Source: Isoetes taiwanensis (lineage: Eukaryota > Streptophyta > Lycopodiopsida > Isoetales > Isoetaceae). Taken from it: a DNA stretch of 64,000 nt. The stretch spans positions 10,317,018-10,381,017 of the forward strand of contig JAJEKV010000041.1 in the NCBI GenBank assembly GCA_021234155.1, in the 5' to 3' direction. The translations under genes and the position numbers were made by a program. Below the pieces are notes generated by a model that ran no database searches, had not been told where the DNA came from, and worked only from the letters and a program-made list of their open reading frames with translations. Positions within the stretch are counted from its first letter, which is position 1, and every line of letters starts with the position of its first letter. Shown piece by piece: positions 24,109-37,189 of this stretch.

Positions 24109-24457
24109 CGACAATTTCTAATAGATGCTTTGGTCATGCATTGTGATGCCAATCCGAAAGAACGTATCAGTCAGCAGTCCTCTGATTTTTTATTTAAAGA
24201 AACTTCTGATTTATGATTTATGATTGATGCACAGTAGAAGATACGAGAACAGAATTTGAGCTGATCATGAGTCTGAGTATCTGATTTTGCAAGATGAACT
24301 ATGTAACAGGCTTATATCTATTTTTTGTTCACATTTTTGTTCACATTTCCTATCATAAGGAATGTGTAAATGACACTATGCTGAATAGTATACCACTGAT
24401 AGTATACTTTATGACTATGTAAGTTATAATTATGAATATAAAAAACACCTTACCTCC

Positions 24458-24473
24458 AAAAAAAAAAAAAAAG
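24458..24473. repeat. Poly(A) tract downstream of the Ulp1-like gene
   Basis: A run of about 15 A follows ACCTCC. It may mark a retroposed end or a simple microsatellite. Confidence 0.5.
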
Positions 24474-24552
24474 ATTTCTGATTTAAAGAAGCCTTGTACC
24501 CTTTTTGGTCAATCAAAACAGTTACTTGATTGTTTCGAGTGATATGTTTTGT

Positions 24553-24826
24553 GACCTTGTACCACACCACACCCCTCCACCACACTCCACTACCACCACC
24601 ACACTCCACCACATCACAATCCACAACACCACACCACACCACACCACACCACACTCCACCACACCACCACCACCACCACCACTACCACCACACCCCACTA
24701 CCACACTCCACCACACCACATCATACCACCACCACCACCACCCCCCACCACCACTCCACACTCCACCATTTGGTGTATGGTGTGTGGTGAATAGTGTGGT
24801 GTGGTGTGGTGTGTGGTAATGTACAC
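24553..24826. repeat. ACC/CCACA microsatellite with strand switch
   Basis: About 210 bp of CCACC/CCACACC-type repeats on the plus strand are followed, from about 24770, by the complementary GGTGTGG type. The two halves could pair as a hairpin. The G-rich strand (GGTGGTGG runs) could form quadruplex structures. Open frames across it are repeat artefacts. Confidence 0.9.
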
Positions 24827-24829
24827 AGC

Positions 24830-26460
24830 ACTAAGGTGCTCGTTCTGTTGTTCAATTTTTTGCAAAAACTTTTGTTGGTTCACCCTAAACTTTCTGCAAT
24901 GGTCTCTAATTGTCCGAAAAAACCCTAAACATTTAGCATTCCTTCACGCATTCGCCAATCTTCCGGGTCCGAAACGATCCTCTATCCTCCAAAATTTGTC
25001 GCCCTTTCAAGAAAATCCCGCAGACACCATTCATCTTTTGGAAATTTTGATAATCAAAGATCCCTCATCTTTTGATATGGACCCCATTACTCATGAAGTG
25101 CCCTTCGATAACCTTTCTCAGGATCCCACCATAGAGGCATTCATCATCCTCTTAATCCGCCACTGAATTCCTTTTTCCTTACTAATTGCAAGAAATCACC
25201 CTAAATTCGATCGGATGTGGAGCCGGATGAGAGACTAAAGAGAACCAGATACCTCACCTCCAAAGAACGGAAAATGGGCATCTACAATGGTATTTCCTTG
25301 AATCTTCCAAAGAGTTCATTCTAAAATTGATGCTCTCTCATTCTCACAAGCTATCATAAAAGTTCGTAAATGTGGCATAAAGCTTGATAAATTGTGGGTT
25401 TAGGGTTTAAATGTAGTAGATTCTAACTTATTCCTTTCTCGATGATCCTAGAATATCTTAACTTTCTCAAGGAGAAGGAAGAAGCAAATTTGATGTACTC
25501 TCCTTTTCAAGAATCAAGTTCAAGATCAAAGTATGCAAAATGACATTGCTATTATCTATGGAATCATATCTTATGAGAAGAGGTCATAAAAGATATCAAA
25601 AAGAAAGTGAAGATCTATGGGTTGCTATTTTTTTGCAGTAGAAGTTGTGCGTGTCCATTGTTTATGGTTCTTTTATCAGTCAACAACTTCATTCTTTTCT
25701 CAAGCACGCTTGACAAGATATAGATCAATGTATTACAACCACAAGCCGCTTGGTTGATCTCTATGGATCCTTGTTGATTCTTTTGGAGGACAAGGACAAA
25801 TTCTGATTGTTTTACACTAACAACTGGTCCCCCAATTCCATTATATCTTTGGATCAACTGATGCCTTCAACACTTATTTTAACTCGCTTTCTTTTCCGAC
25901 ACATGATCATCGATCGCTCTAGCTTACTTTTTTTGGTGGATTATCCCGCTATGATTAACATTTTTGGCAGATGCTTCAGATGCTTCAAGATGCATTTAAA
26001 GAAAAATACTCAACATATTTTCCTATTGGTCAAGGTTACCATATTTTTTTAGTGTGCATCATAAATTCCCGCACCTTGAAATTCCTTGTTGGCTTTAATG
26101 TTTGTTTTGGTATGCTATTTCAAGAAAGGCATACTTTGGTTTGTACTTTGCATTTTATATTAATGACAAAAACTGTCATTAACTTGAGTTGCAAACTAAA
26201 TACCAAAAACTTGAGTTGCAAACTAAATACCAAACATGTTTCTTATATTTGTACAGAAAAGGATAGAAACAGTTCAGCTTAACTAAAAGAACAAAGGGAA
26301 ACTAAGAGAACAAAGTTAAAGCAAAAAAAAATAGTCACAAATAGCTTGTAGAGAAGAGGAGTTCTCATTAATCAAAAAGCTTTACAAAAAATAGTTCTCA
26401 TATTAATCAAAAAGCTTTTACAATTGAAACCCGGATTAAAAAACAAATCTAAAACTAATT
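24830..26460. other. Stretch without a recognised gene
   Basis: Short frames only. A 27-bp tandem duplication (AACTTGAGTTGCAAACTAAA...) occupies 26181-26234, and a short repeat (ATTAATCAAAAAGCTTT) occurs twice at about 26368-26420. Nothing recognised. Confidence 0.5.
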
Positions 26461-26863
26461 ACGGGGCGGGCACCGTGACTTGATCTTCAAAGGGGGCCAT
26501 CCTCTATTTATATGGAGGTCGCCCTCCATGGCATACCATTTCCGTAAGACGCCCTCATCGTGGTAACCCTCGACAACCCATTCGAGAACCCGATTGAACA
26601 AATAGCTTGTGCCTCGCTGATAAGTTTTTCAACTTGTGGTGGAGTGAACTTGGCCACCATCAGAACCGATGCCCTCCCGATGAAGACATGGATTCTCGAC
26701 CGAAATGGGCGGCGAAGGAGCAGTGCACAATAGCCGAGTACTCCTCGGCGAATCAGAAGTTTTGAACCCGCCATTGACGGAATGAACTAATGGACGGAAT
26801 GAAGCTGACCCGAGGAAGAGGAAGATGGATTTAATGAAGTCAGCAGGCGTAATTTTGGGAATA

Positions 26864-29800
26864 AAAGGGATGTTTGCATGCATACGATTTTTTTTTTTTT
26901 TTTTTTTTTTTTGAAGAACCAGACACTTATATTAAAAAGAATGGCAATGATACAAGAGGAGTAGTGAGGAAAAAAGAATGCCCCAAGGGACAAAGACACC
27001 TCAAAGACTCCATACTAAAAACTAGAGCGTAAACTTCCAATCGCCTAGTAATCATCAGTAAACTCCCCATTCCCATTTACAATGTGCAAAATATCTCGCC
27101 AGATTCAAAACTTCCATTCCCATTTAATCATGTGCAAAACTATTCCCATTTACAATGTGCAAAATATCTCGCCAGATTCAAAACTTTGTCTCCTCTAGGC
27201 CAAGAAACACAAGAAAACTCGAATAGCTTATGTCCGAGTCATGGAACTAGAGAGGCCGCAGTTGTCAATCCCTTGAAAAATCCATAAACGACGCCAAGCT
27301 TCCAAATCAACCAAATCAACCACGCCTTACACAGATGGAAAGCCTGCTTCTTAGGAGAGGACCATGAAGCCGGAAACACATGAAGAAGAATCTTCCGCTA
27401 CACATCCCCGATCCTAACAATGCTCAACCCAATCCCACATAGCTTGCAAATGTGGGCACAAGACTAGACAATGTTCAATGGACTCGGCGAGAGCCACAAC
27501 AGAGCAAAGAAAACTCACAAATGGGCTTAAATCTATGCACCGTAACATTCACCCTAATGCAAATGGTGCACCACTTGCCACAAGAGAACCCTAACCTTCT
27601 GGGGGGGGAGAGAGTTCCAAGTCCATGTCCGTGACGGAGCCCAACAAGAACCCCCGGCTTCAAAGGCTACTTTGTCGAAGGAGGTAAAGTATCATGAATA
27701 ACCAATGTTCTGCAACAAGAACGAACAAAACATGACTCATCGACCCCTCGAATGAACCTTCCAAATCTGAAAGACCACCCCTCCCCGAGGAGAACAGAAT
27801 ATGCAAAGGAATACAGAGGCCACTTGTCGCCGATAGCTCGACACCGCTTCTTAAGTCGAAAAGCGGCCCTAAAAACTCCCAAGGAGCCGCTTGGCCATGC
27901 CAATACCAATCCTCTAAGGTGGAGATCGCAGCCCGAAGTCCAACGGCCCAAGGCCCCGAAAGGCAAGCCGGGCAAACCAAAGGCAAGTACGCCTGAGGCA
28001 GAGGAACCCACGTAAAAGGAGAAGTGTGATGAAATACCGATGCATAGTCTACCTGAAAAAACACTCGCGACATGCTCCCAGCCCGCAGCACACCCTTGAG
28101 AAAAGGTGACGCTGCGGTGGGTACGGCCCTCGCATCAGAAAGCAAGGCCCAAGGCAACTTCACAGGACATGGCTTGTGAAAAGCCACACACCGAGGGACC
28201 GTAAAAGCAATGCCGCACCTGAGAGAACACCTCTTCATGGAGAATGCCCGCATAAGCTTGGAGACTAATACCTTAGAATGCAAAGCCAAATCTAGGATTG
28301 CCAAACCCCCATCCTCTCGAGGGCGAGGCACTTCCACCAAAGCTACTTTTAACCACCGCCTCCTTCGCAGCCCCACCCCAAACAAAGTTTCTGACCATTC
28401 TCTGGCCCAATTCCCCGAACCTTGCATTCGAGCTAACATAACAGACGCGGTGGTATACGCGGGTGCTACAGAAGCACCGACTTAGCTACAAGAATCCCGC
28501 CTCGCCATCGACAACTTACTACCCTTCCACCAATTCGTGTGCTTCAGAGTCCCCGCAAAATCTCATCCCGCATAATGTACCCATAGAGATATCACCGCCA
28601 AAAGGAATGCCCGTAAGTCTAGTACATGCATTCATCGAGTACCTTCCAAGGGAAGAGAAACAAACAAGGTGGAGGCGCTGCTCCAAAGCCCACAGAGTCA
28701 ACACTTTCCCCAATTAAGAAGACAACCAAAAGCCAAGGAAAATGTATCCAAAGAAACCCTTAACATTACGCAAATTGCTTTCTTCATTGCCACAAAGAGG
28801 AAAGTGTCATCTCGCAAACCGATTGCAAATCACGACCGACCGCCGCTCGCATCCAAGACCCTCTACCACTCCCTCATCTACCGCAGCCAAGAGCAATTGT
28901 GATAATGCCTCCCGCCACCATGGTAAACAAAAATGGGGCCGAGGGCAGCCCCGACGGACTCTCTTCCCATCGAAAAGAACGGGAGGGCTCCCCTGCACAC
29001 AACCAGAGCTCGTGGCCGACGCATGAAGCTTCATAACTGTTTCTGTAAAACGGGGACCACAACCCAAAGCGGAAAGCACACTAGATAATTGCTAATAGAG
29101 GATGCTAGAACCAGTTTAAGCTTTTCTGCCAAAGCTTTTGCAATAATCTTATACACAGAGGAGAGCAAAGAAATAGGCCTCCAATCATTGATCGTGGATG
29201 GCTGTTTTACCTTAGGGATCGTGGAAATGCAAAAAAGCTGTTAAGAATTTTATCCATTTCATGAGAGCGCAAAGAAGTCAAGATAGACCTCGATACACCG
29301 ACTCTCCAAACCCCATTCCCAATAAGTCTGAAAGAATTCCACAGGCACACCATCCAGCCCAGGACACTTATCCTTAGCCATGCACATACATGCACCCTCT
29401 AAATCTTCCTTGGAGAGTTCATGTTCTAAACTATCACGCTGATGGTGCAAGATAGATGGCTTAATGGCGCCTAAAACCGATCCCCGTGATTTCTTGCTCA
29501 GATGGAAACGACCGCTAGCAAAGAACATTGAAAAATGGTCGCGGCACATACTTCGAGATCAGCAGATCCTCCAATTTACGACCATCCGACAAAGTAAGGG
29601 ATGCCATTGATGCCGTGATAATCGACACGCCTTTGCCGCCCTAAAGAAAATCAAGAGCTCGTGGTCTCCTTGTTTCAGCCAAGTAAGTCCGTGACTTCAC
29701 CCGAGCTTTTTAACTTTGACCTGCTCTAGAGATATGATTCGGCCGCAGATGGCATTCTCCCCGATGCCATCGGGTTGTGCCCGACCGCCTCCAACTCTCT

Positions 29801-30853
29801 ATAGAGTAAGTGGAGTTCCCTGCCGCCCCCCGCCCGAACTCACCGCCTACCAAAAGCCTTAGCAAAACTTTTGACCCTAGCCAATGCCGCCACCATGCCC
29901 GCCATTCCACTCGTGAGAGGAGAAGGTATTGAGCCACAAGTCCCGACAATGAGACGAAAGACTTCATCCGCCAAGAAGCTGTATTCGCATCGAAATAATC
30001 GCTCGAGGGTTTGGGGGTAGAAGTATACCGCTACACAACAATTGAGGATAATGATCTGAAATGGAGGTGGAAAGAATGTTGCCCTATGCAGAGAGGGTAC
30101 TTCATCCAATGTGCGAGGGAGGCATAACATCTATCATGCCCGCATAGGCCCACCCCCGCCCTAACTGCCTATTGCACCATGTGAAAGACAAATCTCCTTC
30201 CACCTCTACCATAGCCGATCCCGCAAACAATCTAGACCATTGGTCCCTCTCAAAACCCCGCATTACCATCAAGACTGTGGCAGAGAGCGATCCGCACCGC
30301 TTCTACCATATTAAAGTCTCCTAGTAGCAACCAAAGCTACTTTGCAAACCACCAAGATTCCTTATCTTGTTTCTTATTGTGGCCCACAGAGCACCTCTCC
30401 TCGAGATGGCTGGTTTGAGGCATAGACATTCACAATCCCCCATTCCCGCCCCCTCCCTCAAGCCACTTAATAATTGCCCAACGACCATACTTATACTTAT
30501 CCCAAGGAGTAATGTAACATTAACATTCATTTTCCAAGCAATAAGAGTACCCCCACTAGACCGCCCCAAGGAAGAGGCAATGGATGCAAAATGTCTTCCA
30601 ACCATATCCATCAATTGTGTCATATCTCCCCTGTGGCACTTATGCTCCTGAATACAAACAATATCATGATGAAGCTGACGAAGCGCCAAAGAAACTCTAG
30701 CCCTCTTACTACTAGAGGATCGCACCCCCCTCACATTCCAACTGAGAATTGTCCTATTCATCCCACAACAGTCTTGTTCCTCCTCTCGCGAGGGGGCATA
30801 CGATTTTGGGAATGAGGCAGAAGAGGAAAGGGATGTTTGCATGCATACGATTT
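26864..30853 (-). mobile_element. LINE (non-LTR retrotransposon) with target duplication
   Basis: The body is 26891-30826 on the minus strand. It ends 3' in a poly(A) tract, seen as a T run at 26887-26912. Exact 27-bp direct repeats, beginning AAAGGGATGTTTGCATGCAT, flank it at 26864-26890 and 30827-30853, as expected for target-primed reverse transcription. Only the endonuclease/reverse transcriptase ORF is present, with no upstream ORF1, so the copy is probably 5' truncated. Confidence 0.9.
27420..30761 (-). pseudogene. LINE ORF2: endonuclease, reverse transcriptase, zinc-binding region
   Basis: The likely start is the ATG at 30761, giving MNRTILSWNVRGVRSSSSKR, the N-terminal apurinic-type endonuclease motif. 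HDIVCIQEHKC follows. Reverse-transcriptase pieces are AKDKCPGLDGVPVEFFQTYW (29259-29549) and FDGKRVRRGCP (28807-29079). After the polymerase come VEVPRPREDGGLAILDLALH (27660-28439) and a Cys/His-rich region around 27420-27560 resembling the zf-RVT domain. The ORF would nick target DNA and copy LINE RNA at the nick. It is split over several frames, so it is inactive as sequenced. Confidence 0.85.
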
Positions 30854-31068
30854 CACACCTCGGGAGCCGAGCCACCCACCTCAATATTTTTGCAAATGTA
30901 AAATGTATAGGTTGATCAATATATGAGACCAATTCCTTGGTATGCAGTTAGCACAAACCTAACACAAAGTTAGCAACATCCCACATGCATATATCACAAA
31001 AATCGTGCGCATATATAAATAGTTTTTTGCTGCTTCATTGAAGAGTGTGGATAGAGATTAGATGATGA

Positions 31069-31073
31069 AAAGT
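31069..31073. repeat. Target site duplication AAAGT, left
   Basis: AAAGT immediately precedes the TGTGAC end of element 2 and is repeated directly after its right end at 44379-44383. Five base pairs is the normal duplication size for Ty3/gypsy integrases. Confidence 0.9.
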
Positions 31074-32716
31074 TGTGACGTCCCCTACTCGTATACGGTG
31101 CACTCACCGTATACAAACAGGAGTTCATCCCCCATACCAGCTCCATGCCGATACAGGGCCCTCCACATAACACTGCAACCCCCCTGACGGCCCCAAAGGG
31201 AAGAGTGAAGGGGTCATTTTACCCCGCCTCCCTCGGGCCTACCTAGCGTGTAAACATACATGTCAAGATATAACATAAGCACATATCCACCTCGGCGGGT
31301 GGTCCATCACATCTCGCATAAACAAGGTGAGCACAATACATATGGGAAGTCCTACCCAAGGCTCGGACTCAAGGGAATGACCGATGGTCGGGTCTCCGTG
31401 AGTTCATTGCGCATGTAATTCATGACAATGGATTGGGCCGGGTATATGAACATGGCATAGGGTTGTCCACTCCATCCGCCTCCCCCAGCACACTTTGCGT
31501 AGTAGGTCAAAAGTGCCTGACCTGATCAGAGTTCACGGATGCATAGCCAAAAGGGCTATTCCCTGGTTTCATCTCCCCAGCCCGATGGGGCGTGTAGGGA
31601 TCACTCCCTCCAGAGATCTACATGCCGACTCAAGGTGACTAGAGGGCCACCGCCTCAGATTCGACTTGAACCCATTGGAAGGTGAACCCCACCCCACGGT
31701 GTCGAGCCCATGCCTTGCCCGCACTCGCTGGCAAGCCATTAGACCCACCACAATGATCCCCTGGGTAGCACTAACACACCATAGGGATCGCTCAAGAGTC
31801 GTAACACCTAACCTCCTTCTAAGCCGGGCCTGCCCCTTCACCCACAACCAGTGTGTGGTTCTTGTGCACAGTGCCGAATCTATAGTGTGCTAGAGAGGCT
31901 ACTCTAGGAGCATCTACTACCAAGCTTTAGGTCTCTACCCCTTCCCAATACAAGGAGTTCATAGAGATACATCATCCATATACATCACGTAAGAACTAAA
32001 GAACTATACCTAATCTGCATCATAGAGTTAGGTTCTTTAGTTAGAGGTCGGTATCTAGAGATCTAGAAGGTGCTATGGGCAATTTAATAGGCTAAACCTA
32101 CCGATTCTATGACTGAAATAGGGTTTAGACTATCTAATTGGCCAAATACCTGATCCTTGAGTGGCTCCTCCCGACTGAAGCTCACCATCCTGTTTGAAAC
32201 GCCAATCAAGGGAAACTAATGGTGCAATTCTCTCGCAGAAGTTCTGGAAGGTGGTTTTGGCTGTTGAGGCAGCCAAAACAGAGTTCTAAAACCCTAGAAA
32301 CGAAAATTGGGCCAGTTAGGGTTTCCCTCCCTTAATAGACAAGGGGTTGGCTAGGGTTTCCAATTATCCCCTTTAGGCATGTGGGATAATTGGGAATGGC
32401 CCCACTTGCCTTTAATGGCTAGGTGGCAAAATGTGCTCACATGGAAATGTGTGCCCACATTAATGTGTACATTGGAAGATGTGCACATTAATTGCACCTA
32501 TGGGTGTGGCCCACTTGGCATCAAGTGTCCACATGGAAATGTGTGCCCACATTAATGTGTACATTGGTAGTTGCCCATAATTCTCGGCAAGTTGCCCCCT
32601 AGGGCTACCCACCTGGCTACACGTTAGCGTACACGTTAGTCGGAGTGGGCGGTACGCTGCGGACGAGGCAAGACGGTATACGCCCCGGGACCGTGATAAT
32701 CGCCCCGAACGTCACA
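31074..32716 (-). repeat. 3' LTR of element 2
   Basis: 1,643 bp. On the plus strand it starts TGTGACGTCCCC and ends GAACGTCACA, so the terminal hexamers are perfect inverted repeats. It aligns along its length with 42725-44378. Confidence 0.93.
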
Positions 32717-32729
32717 TTCTCCCCACCTT
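32717..32729 (-). promoter_or_regulatory. Polypurine tract of element 2
   Basis: The minus strand reads AAGGTGGGGAGAA directly before the 3' LTR start TGTGAC. This is the position and composition of the plus-strand DNA primer in LTR retrotransposons. A second AAGGTGGGGAGA lies about 40 bp further inside. Confidence 0.85.
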
Positions 32730-33634
32730 GAAATGATGCTGTCCGCAACATCGTGGGTCTCCCCACCTTGGGATCAACCTAACCTGCAATCAACCTGATA
32801 CATACTATAAGCTACTATAATACTTACACATTTATTAAGATTACCTTAAGGTAATATTTTTAGGACATTATCACGTCATTATGAAATAACATCAATTCAT
32901 AACATCATTGAAACAGATCACTCGAGAATTCACTTAACATGACAATTAAGTTTATCAAAATTAAAATTAACGTCCGAGGTGTTCTTCATTCCTTGCAACA
33001 CATTCCAACAAAATTTGTGTTGCAAGTCTTCGTAGCTCGACCTCCTTGCCCTCCGGAGCGCTCTATTGGCCTGCAGGTCGACACTACATTAGTACCATTT
33101 TAATTATTAATAAAATTTTGGTTATATGGTGACCACCCCACCTATCTACATGGATGCATGGCTAATCTCCTGGGCAGAGGGAAGAGGGTGAATCTTCCAT
33201 TATGGCCGTGGAGACAAATGGGCCTATATGACGCCATGCCTACACCCTAGTTGCCCAAATATGGAAGGGTAGGTCCTTCCCCAGATATGGGGCGTGAAGG
33301 CCCGATTCCTCCTATCAAAGCATATATGGGGCTAGAGGTGCTTTTCCTACCAAAGGCATTCCTTCATGACCTCCTTTCTCTTCGAGGTCGCCTCTTCCTC
33401 GCGGGACGTAAGTAGACTTTCTAATCTACCTTCCACTCGCCCAAACGGAAATGCGGTCATGCCTACATTGACATTACACCACGCCCTAGAGATCACCGTA
33501 GTGGTCTCATCATCGGTCACAACGCATGCGACCCATACCTAGCATAGGTTGCATGCGTAGATTAATCTTAACTATACACGTAATTAATCTACACAAATCG
33601 ACATGCCCGAGCGATTTCTTCTGAGATGACCTTG
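32730..33634 (-). other. 3' untranslated region of element 2
   Basis: About 900 bp between the pol stop and the polypurine tract. No extra open frame of note. Confidence 0.6.
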
Positions 33635-33835
33635 TCAGTCCCATTGCTCCATGAACCGTGGGTACCGCTTTACTAAATCTTTCTTAAGTACCCATGTCGC
33701 GTTTTCCACCGCAAGTGTTTCCACTTGACCAAATATTGGAGAAACTCGGATCTCCTCGCTTTCTTGAAAGCTTTATCAAGAATCAATTCGAACTATCTCC
33801 AACTCCTCCTCCGCCATTTCCAACAACGTTGAGTG
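33635..33835 (-). pseudogene. Chromodomain at the integrase C-terminus of element 2
   Basis: After the integrase end (FRVSLLKKHTPNPG), the minus strand reads, across small frame changes, EELEIV, then LDKAFKKARRSEFLQYLVKW, then ENATW and VLKKDLVKRYPRFMEQWD-stop (stop at 33635). The LVKWK...ENATW core and the helix after it are the chromodomain signature. In related elements this module binds methylated histone H3 tails and steers integration to heterochromatin. Two of the expected aromatic-cage positions can be pointed to (W of VKWK, W of ATW). The first strand is damaged by a frameshift. Confidence 0.8.
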
Positions 33836-34678
33836 TCCAAGACTTCGCCCGGATTTGGAGTATGCTTCTTCAACAAACTCACGCGGAAAACCTTATGAAT
33901 CTTTAGGTGTCTTTGGCAAGTCTAGTTTGTAGGCTTGATTGCCTACTCTCGACTATTCCCCAAAGGTCCAGCCCACCTTGGAGCAAGCTTCTTACAATTT
34001 CCGATCCCGAAGCTTCACCGCTTCACTTTGATCTTGAGCCAAACATCATCTCCAACTTTGAACTCTTACCGCTCGATGCTTGTCGGCGATGCTTTTCTCG
34101 TCGACTTCTTTGCCGCTAGCAAATACCCTCGAACTTCTTCCCACGAAGCCGCCGCGTCGGGCCAACATCCGGCCGCGAAACCTCTACTTTTGACACGGGA
34201 TTGTGCCAAGTATCCGAGTCGTGCAATCGATAGCCGTAATTGATCATAAACGGCGACATTTGGGATGATTCCCGCTGGTGCTATTGTAGGCAAACTCCAC
34301 CAAGTGAATAAATTCTTCCCACATACCTTGCTTATTCCGCACATAGTTTCATAGCATGTCTTCTAAAATCCTCGTTGGTCCGCTCCGCTTTGGCCATCCG
34401 TCTCGAGGATGATATGCCGTGCTCATGGATAGCTTCGTCAATGGTCGCAAAGAGGTCTTGCCAAAAGGCCATGAACTTCGGATCCCCGCGGGGAGATAAT
34501 CTCCCTTGGCATGCCATGAAGCCTGAAGATCTCTTTGGTGAAGAGCTTTGCTGTCTGTGGTCCTGCAAGGCACAACATGTGCCATTTTCGACAACTTATC
34601 GACCACTACCATCAAGGCATCCTTCCCTCTTACCGCTCTTGGGAGGCCTGTTATAAAATCCATGCCGACATTTCCCAC
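33836..34678 (-). pseudogene. Integrase of element 2
   Basis: The frames include GMDFITGLPRAVRGKDALMV, whose first catalytic Asp lies in MDF, and LSMSTAYHP ahead of the damaged Glu-bearing segment. A GPY/F-type C-terminal region (FKVGDDVWLKIK, KLAPRWAGP) follows at about 33940-34070. Integrase joins the cDNA to host DNA. The copy is split by frameshifts, several near CAG/CTG. Confidence 0.85.
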
Positions 34679-34899
34679 TTAGCGTTTGGCACCGCTAATG
34701 GCTCTAATGCTCCCGAATTCGGAGTTGTTCCGCCTTTGTCTCACGACATAGCTGGCATTCCTTGATGTAGCGAGCTACTTGCTTCTTCATTCCCGGCCAA
34801 TAATAGCCGCCACAAGACTTTGAAATATGTTTTCATGAATCCCGCATGGCCAGCTATTGGGCTGTTGTGCGGTCGTGGAGGATCAATTTCCTTACACCC

Positions 34900-35676
34900 G
34901 ATGATTCGGTACGCACAACTTGTTCTTATGGTATAACAGTTGCCTTCCTTTTTATAATGTTTAAAGGCTTCCCGCTTTTATCTGTTCCCTCCTCCCTAGA
35001 GAGGCTTACCCATACTTCCTTGAAATCCACATCTGTTGGCAAGGATTCTTCAATCTTCTTACCAAAGTCGCTGGAGAGCGTCGAAATTGCATTGCAATGC
35101 ACTCTAGTTGTCGGGGATGCCTTGAAAGCATCCGCTACCACATTGAGCTTCCCCGCTTGTAGACTATATCAAAGTCATACTCTTCAAGGAACTCCATCCA
35201 CCTTCTCTCGCCTCAGGTTGAGGTGTGGTTGCGAATACATACCGGAGGCTCTCATGGTTCAGATCCAACCGGAACTTCCTTCCCAAAAGATAGTGCCTCC
35301 AAATTCTTAATGCCCCGACAACCGCAAGCAATTCCTCGATCGTGGGTGGGGGTAGCGCCAAGGCCGCTCATCTTCCTCGAATCATACGCTACCACACGCT
35401 CTTCTTGCATGAGCACCGCACTCAGAAGCTATCTTTTACTCGCGTCGCCGCTACAAGCCCGCCTTTCTCGGTCCGGCGGGTTAAGATCAGGGCGGTTGTT
35501 AAAGCTTCCTTCAACAATTCAAACCCCCGCTTGGGCTTTCTTGTGCCAATGCTCGCCCAATCTTTCACTTTCTCCGCCCTCGTCAAGTCTGTTAACGGGG
35601 CCGCTATCTTAGCAAAGTTCTTCACAAACTTCCTGTAGTACCCTGCTAGGCCGAGAAAACTTCTGACTTCATGCAC
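34900..35676 (-). pseudogene. RNase H of element 2
   Basis: Pieces are VRSFLGLAGYYRKFVKNFAK (thumb/connection, 35422-35676), then IWRHYLLGRKFRLDLNHESL (35164-35361), then VADAFKASPTTRVHCNA (34926-35141). The order and sequence match gypsy RNase H and its link to the integrase zinc domain. It is frameshifted. Confidence 0.85.
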
Positions 35677-35747
35677 ATTCTTCGGCGCCAGACCCTTTGA
35701 ATGGCGGCTTCAATCTTGGCGAGGATCCGTGAGATTCCTTCACCAGA

Positions 35748-36301
35748 TCACATGACCCGTGTATTCCACCTTCTCTCAAGGCGGCGACACTTCGACAACT
35801 TGGCGCATAACCGTGCCTCTTCAACTTCTCTAGCACTCTCCTTAAGTGTTGTAATGTGCTCTTCAAGGGATCTACTATACACCAAAATGTCATCAAAGAA
35901 TACAATCACAAAGGTGTCTAAAAACTCCCTGAAGATGTCGTTCATGAGCCTCATGAACGTCGCGGGGGCATTCGATAAGCCAAAAGGCATCACCGTGAAC
36001 TCATAATGCCCATACCGCTGGCGTTAAGGCGGTCTTATGGATATCTTCTTCCTTTATCCCGATCTGATGATAACCTTTGACCTTTTAAGTCGGGGGGCGC
36101 ATTTTGGAGAAGACCTTTGCACCTTGGAGTTGATCCATCAAGTCGCCCGGATCCGGGAGCGGGTTTTGAGATTAAAAAGGCATACTTGTTCTTAATGGTG
36201 TGTTTGTTCAACACATTTTCTAGCCTATAGTCTATGCACATCCTTAAACCGCCATCCTTCTTCTTTACAAAGAGAATGGACGCCTCCAAATGGCGAGACA
36301 C
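35748..36301 (-). pseudogene. Reverse transcriptase of element 2
   Basis: ILFVKKKDGGLRMCIDYR (36035-36301) is the gypsy finger motif. [20 protein letters not shown] and [13 protein letters not shown] (35748-35993) carry the palm, with the two catalytic Asp as FFDD. The protein would copy the element RNA into DNA within Gag particles. A frameshifted stretch near 36000-36130 separates the two halves. Confidence 0.92.
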
Positions 36302-36500
36302 TAGGTCTAATGAAGCCTAGATCGAGCAACTCCCGCAATTGCTTCTTCAGCTCCTCACAACTCCTGCGGCCAACTGCCATTCTCGTATGGAGCCTTACTT
36401 GTCGGCTTTGCTCCCGGTTGAAAGTGCTATCTCACACTCGACTCCTATAAGGAGGAAGTCGCTTGATCTCATCCTCGAAAGAGATCATGGAATTCCGCGA

Positions 36501-37189
36501 TCACCGAGCTATTTGCTTCTGGCAGCTTCTTCGAGCACCCCCGCCTTCTTTGCTTTCCTCTGATTCTGGCTCATCAATCTCAAGCTTGAAGATGTATGCT
36601 ACTTGCTCGCTCTTGATGCACTTGAACAGCCGCTTAGAAGACATGCACTGCATGATGGGAATAACTTCTTTACCTGTGATCTCGATGATCTTGCCGTCGG
36701 GTGTTGGGAAGGTCACCTTCCGCTTTCCACAATCGATGATGGCCCCTGCTGGTCCAAGGTACTCCATTCCTATGATCAAGTCATACTTGCCAATGCCCAT
36801 TACTTCTGCCCCCATCTGGATATTAATCCCTGGCAAGTCGATGTCGAAGTTAATTCTCTTGCCTCCCGTCTGCCTTACTGCCCCACTTGCTAAGACAACG
36901 GGCCTTGGCTTTGACTTTAGTGGTTTCAACTTCAACATTTGAACCATTCTGGGATGCAAAGTTATGGCTACTTCCCCGAGTCTATCAAGACTATGAAGGA
37001 CTTGGCCTTGGCCTTCCGTCGCGTGGAAATTACTTTATACTGGCTCTCTGCTTGCTCTGTATCTATTGCGGCAAAGATATGACACTCACCCTGAATGTAG
37101 TCGCGGGCTTCCTCGCCGTCATCGTCAGACAGAGTGTCCCAATCTCCCAACTCCGCTAGCGCCGCACTCATGACGAGGGGCAGCTTCAC
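36501..37189 (-). pseudogene. Aspartic protease region of element 2
   Basis: SFIVLIDSGK at the end of 36968-37189 carries the active-site Asp-Ser-Gly. The next frame (36501-36959, uninterrupted for 153 codons) holds YDLIIGMEYLGPAGAIIDCG, the typical C-terminal retropepsin block before reverse transcriptase. The enzyme cuts the Gag-Pol polyprotein. A single frame change separates the two parts. Confidence 0.85.

Noticed and set aside
24430-24883. Several overlapping open frames of His/Pro/Thr or Trp/Gly/Val on both strands
   Set aside because: They are translations of the CCACC microsatellite, and no start, splice or family evidence supports them.
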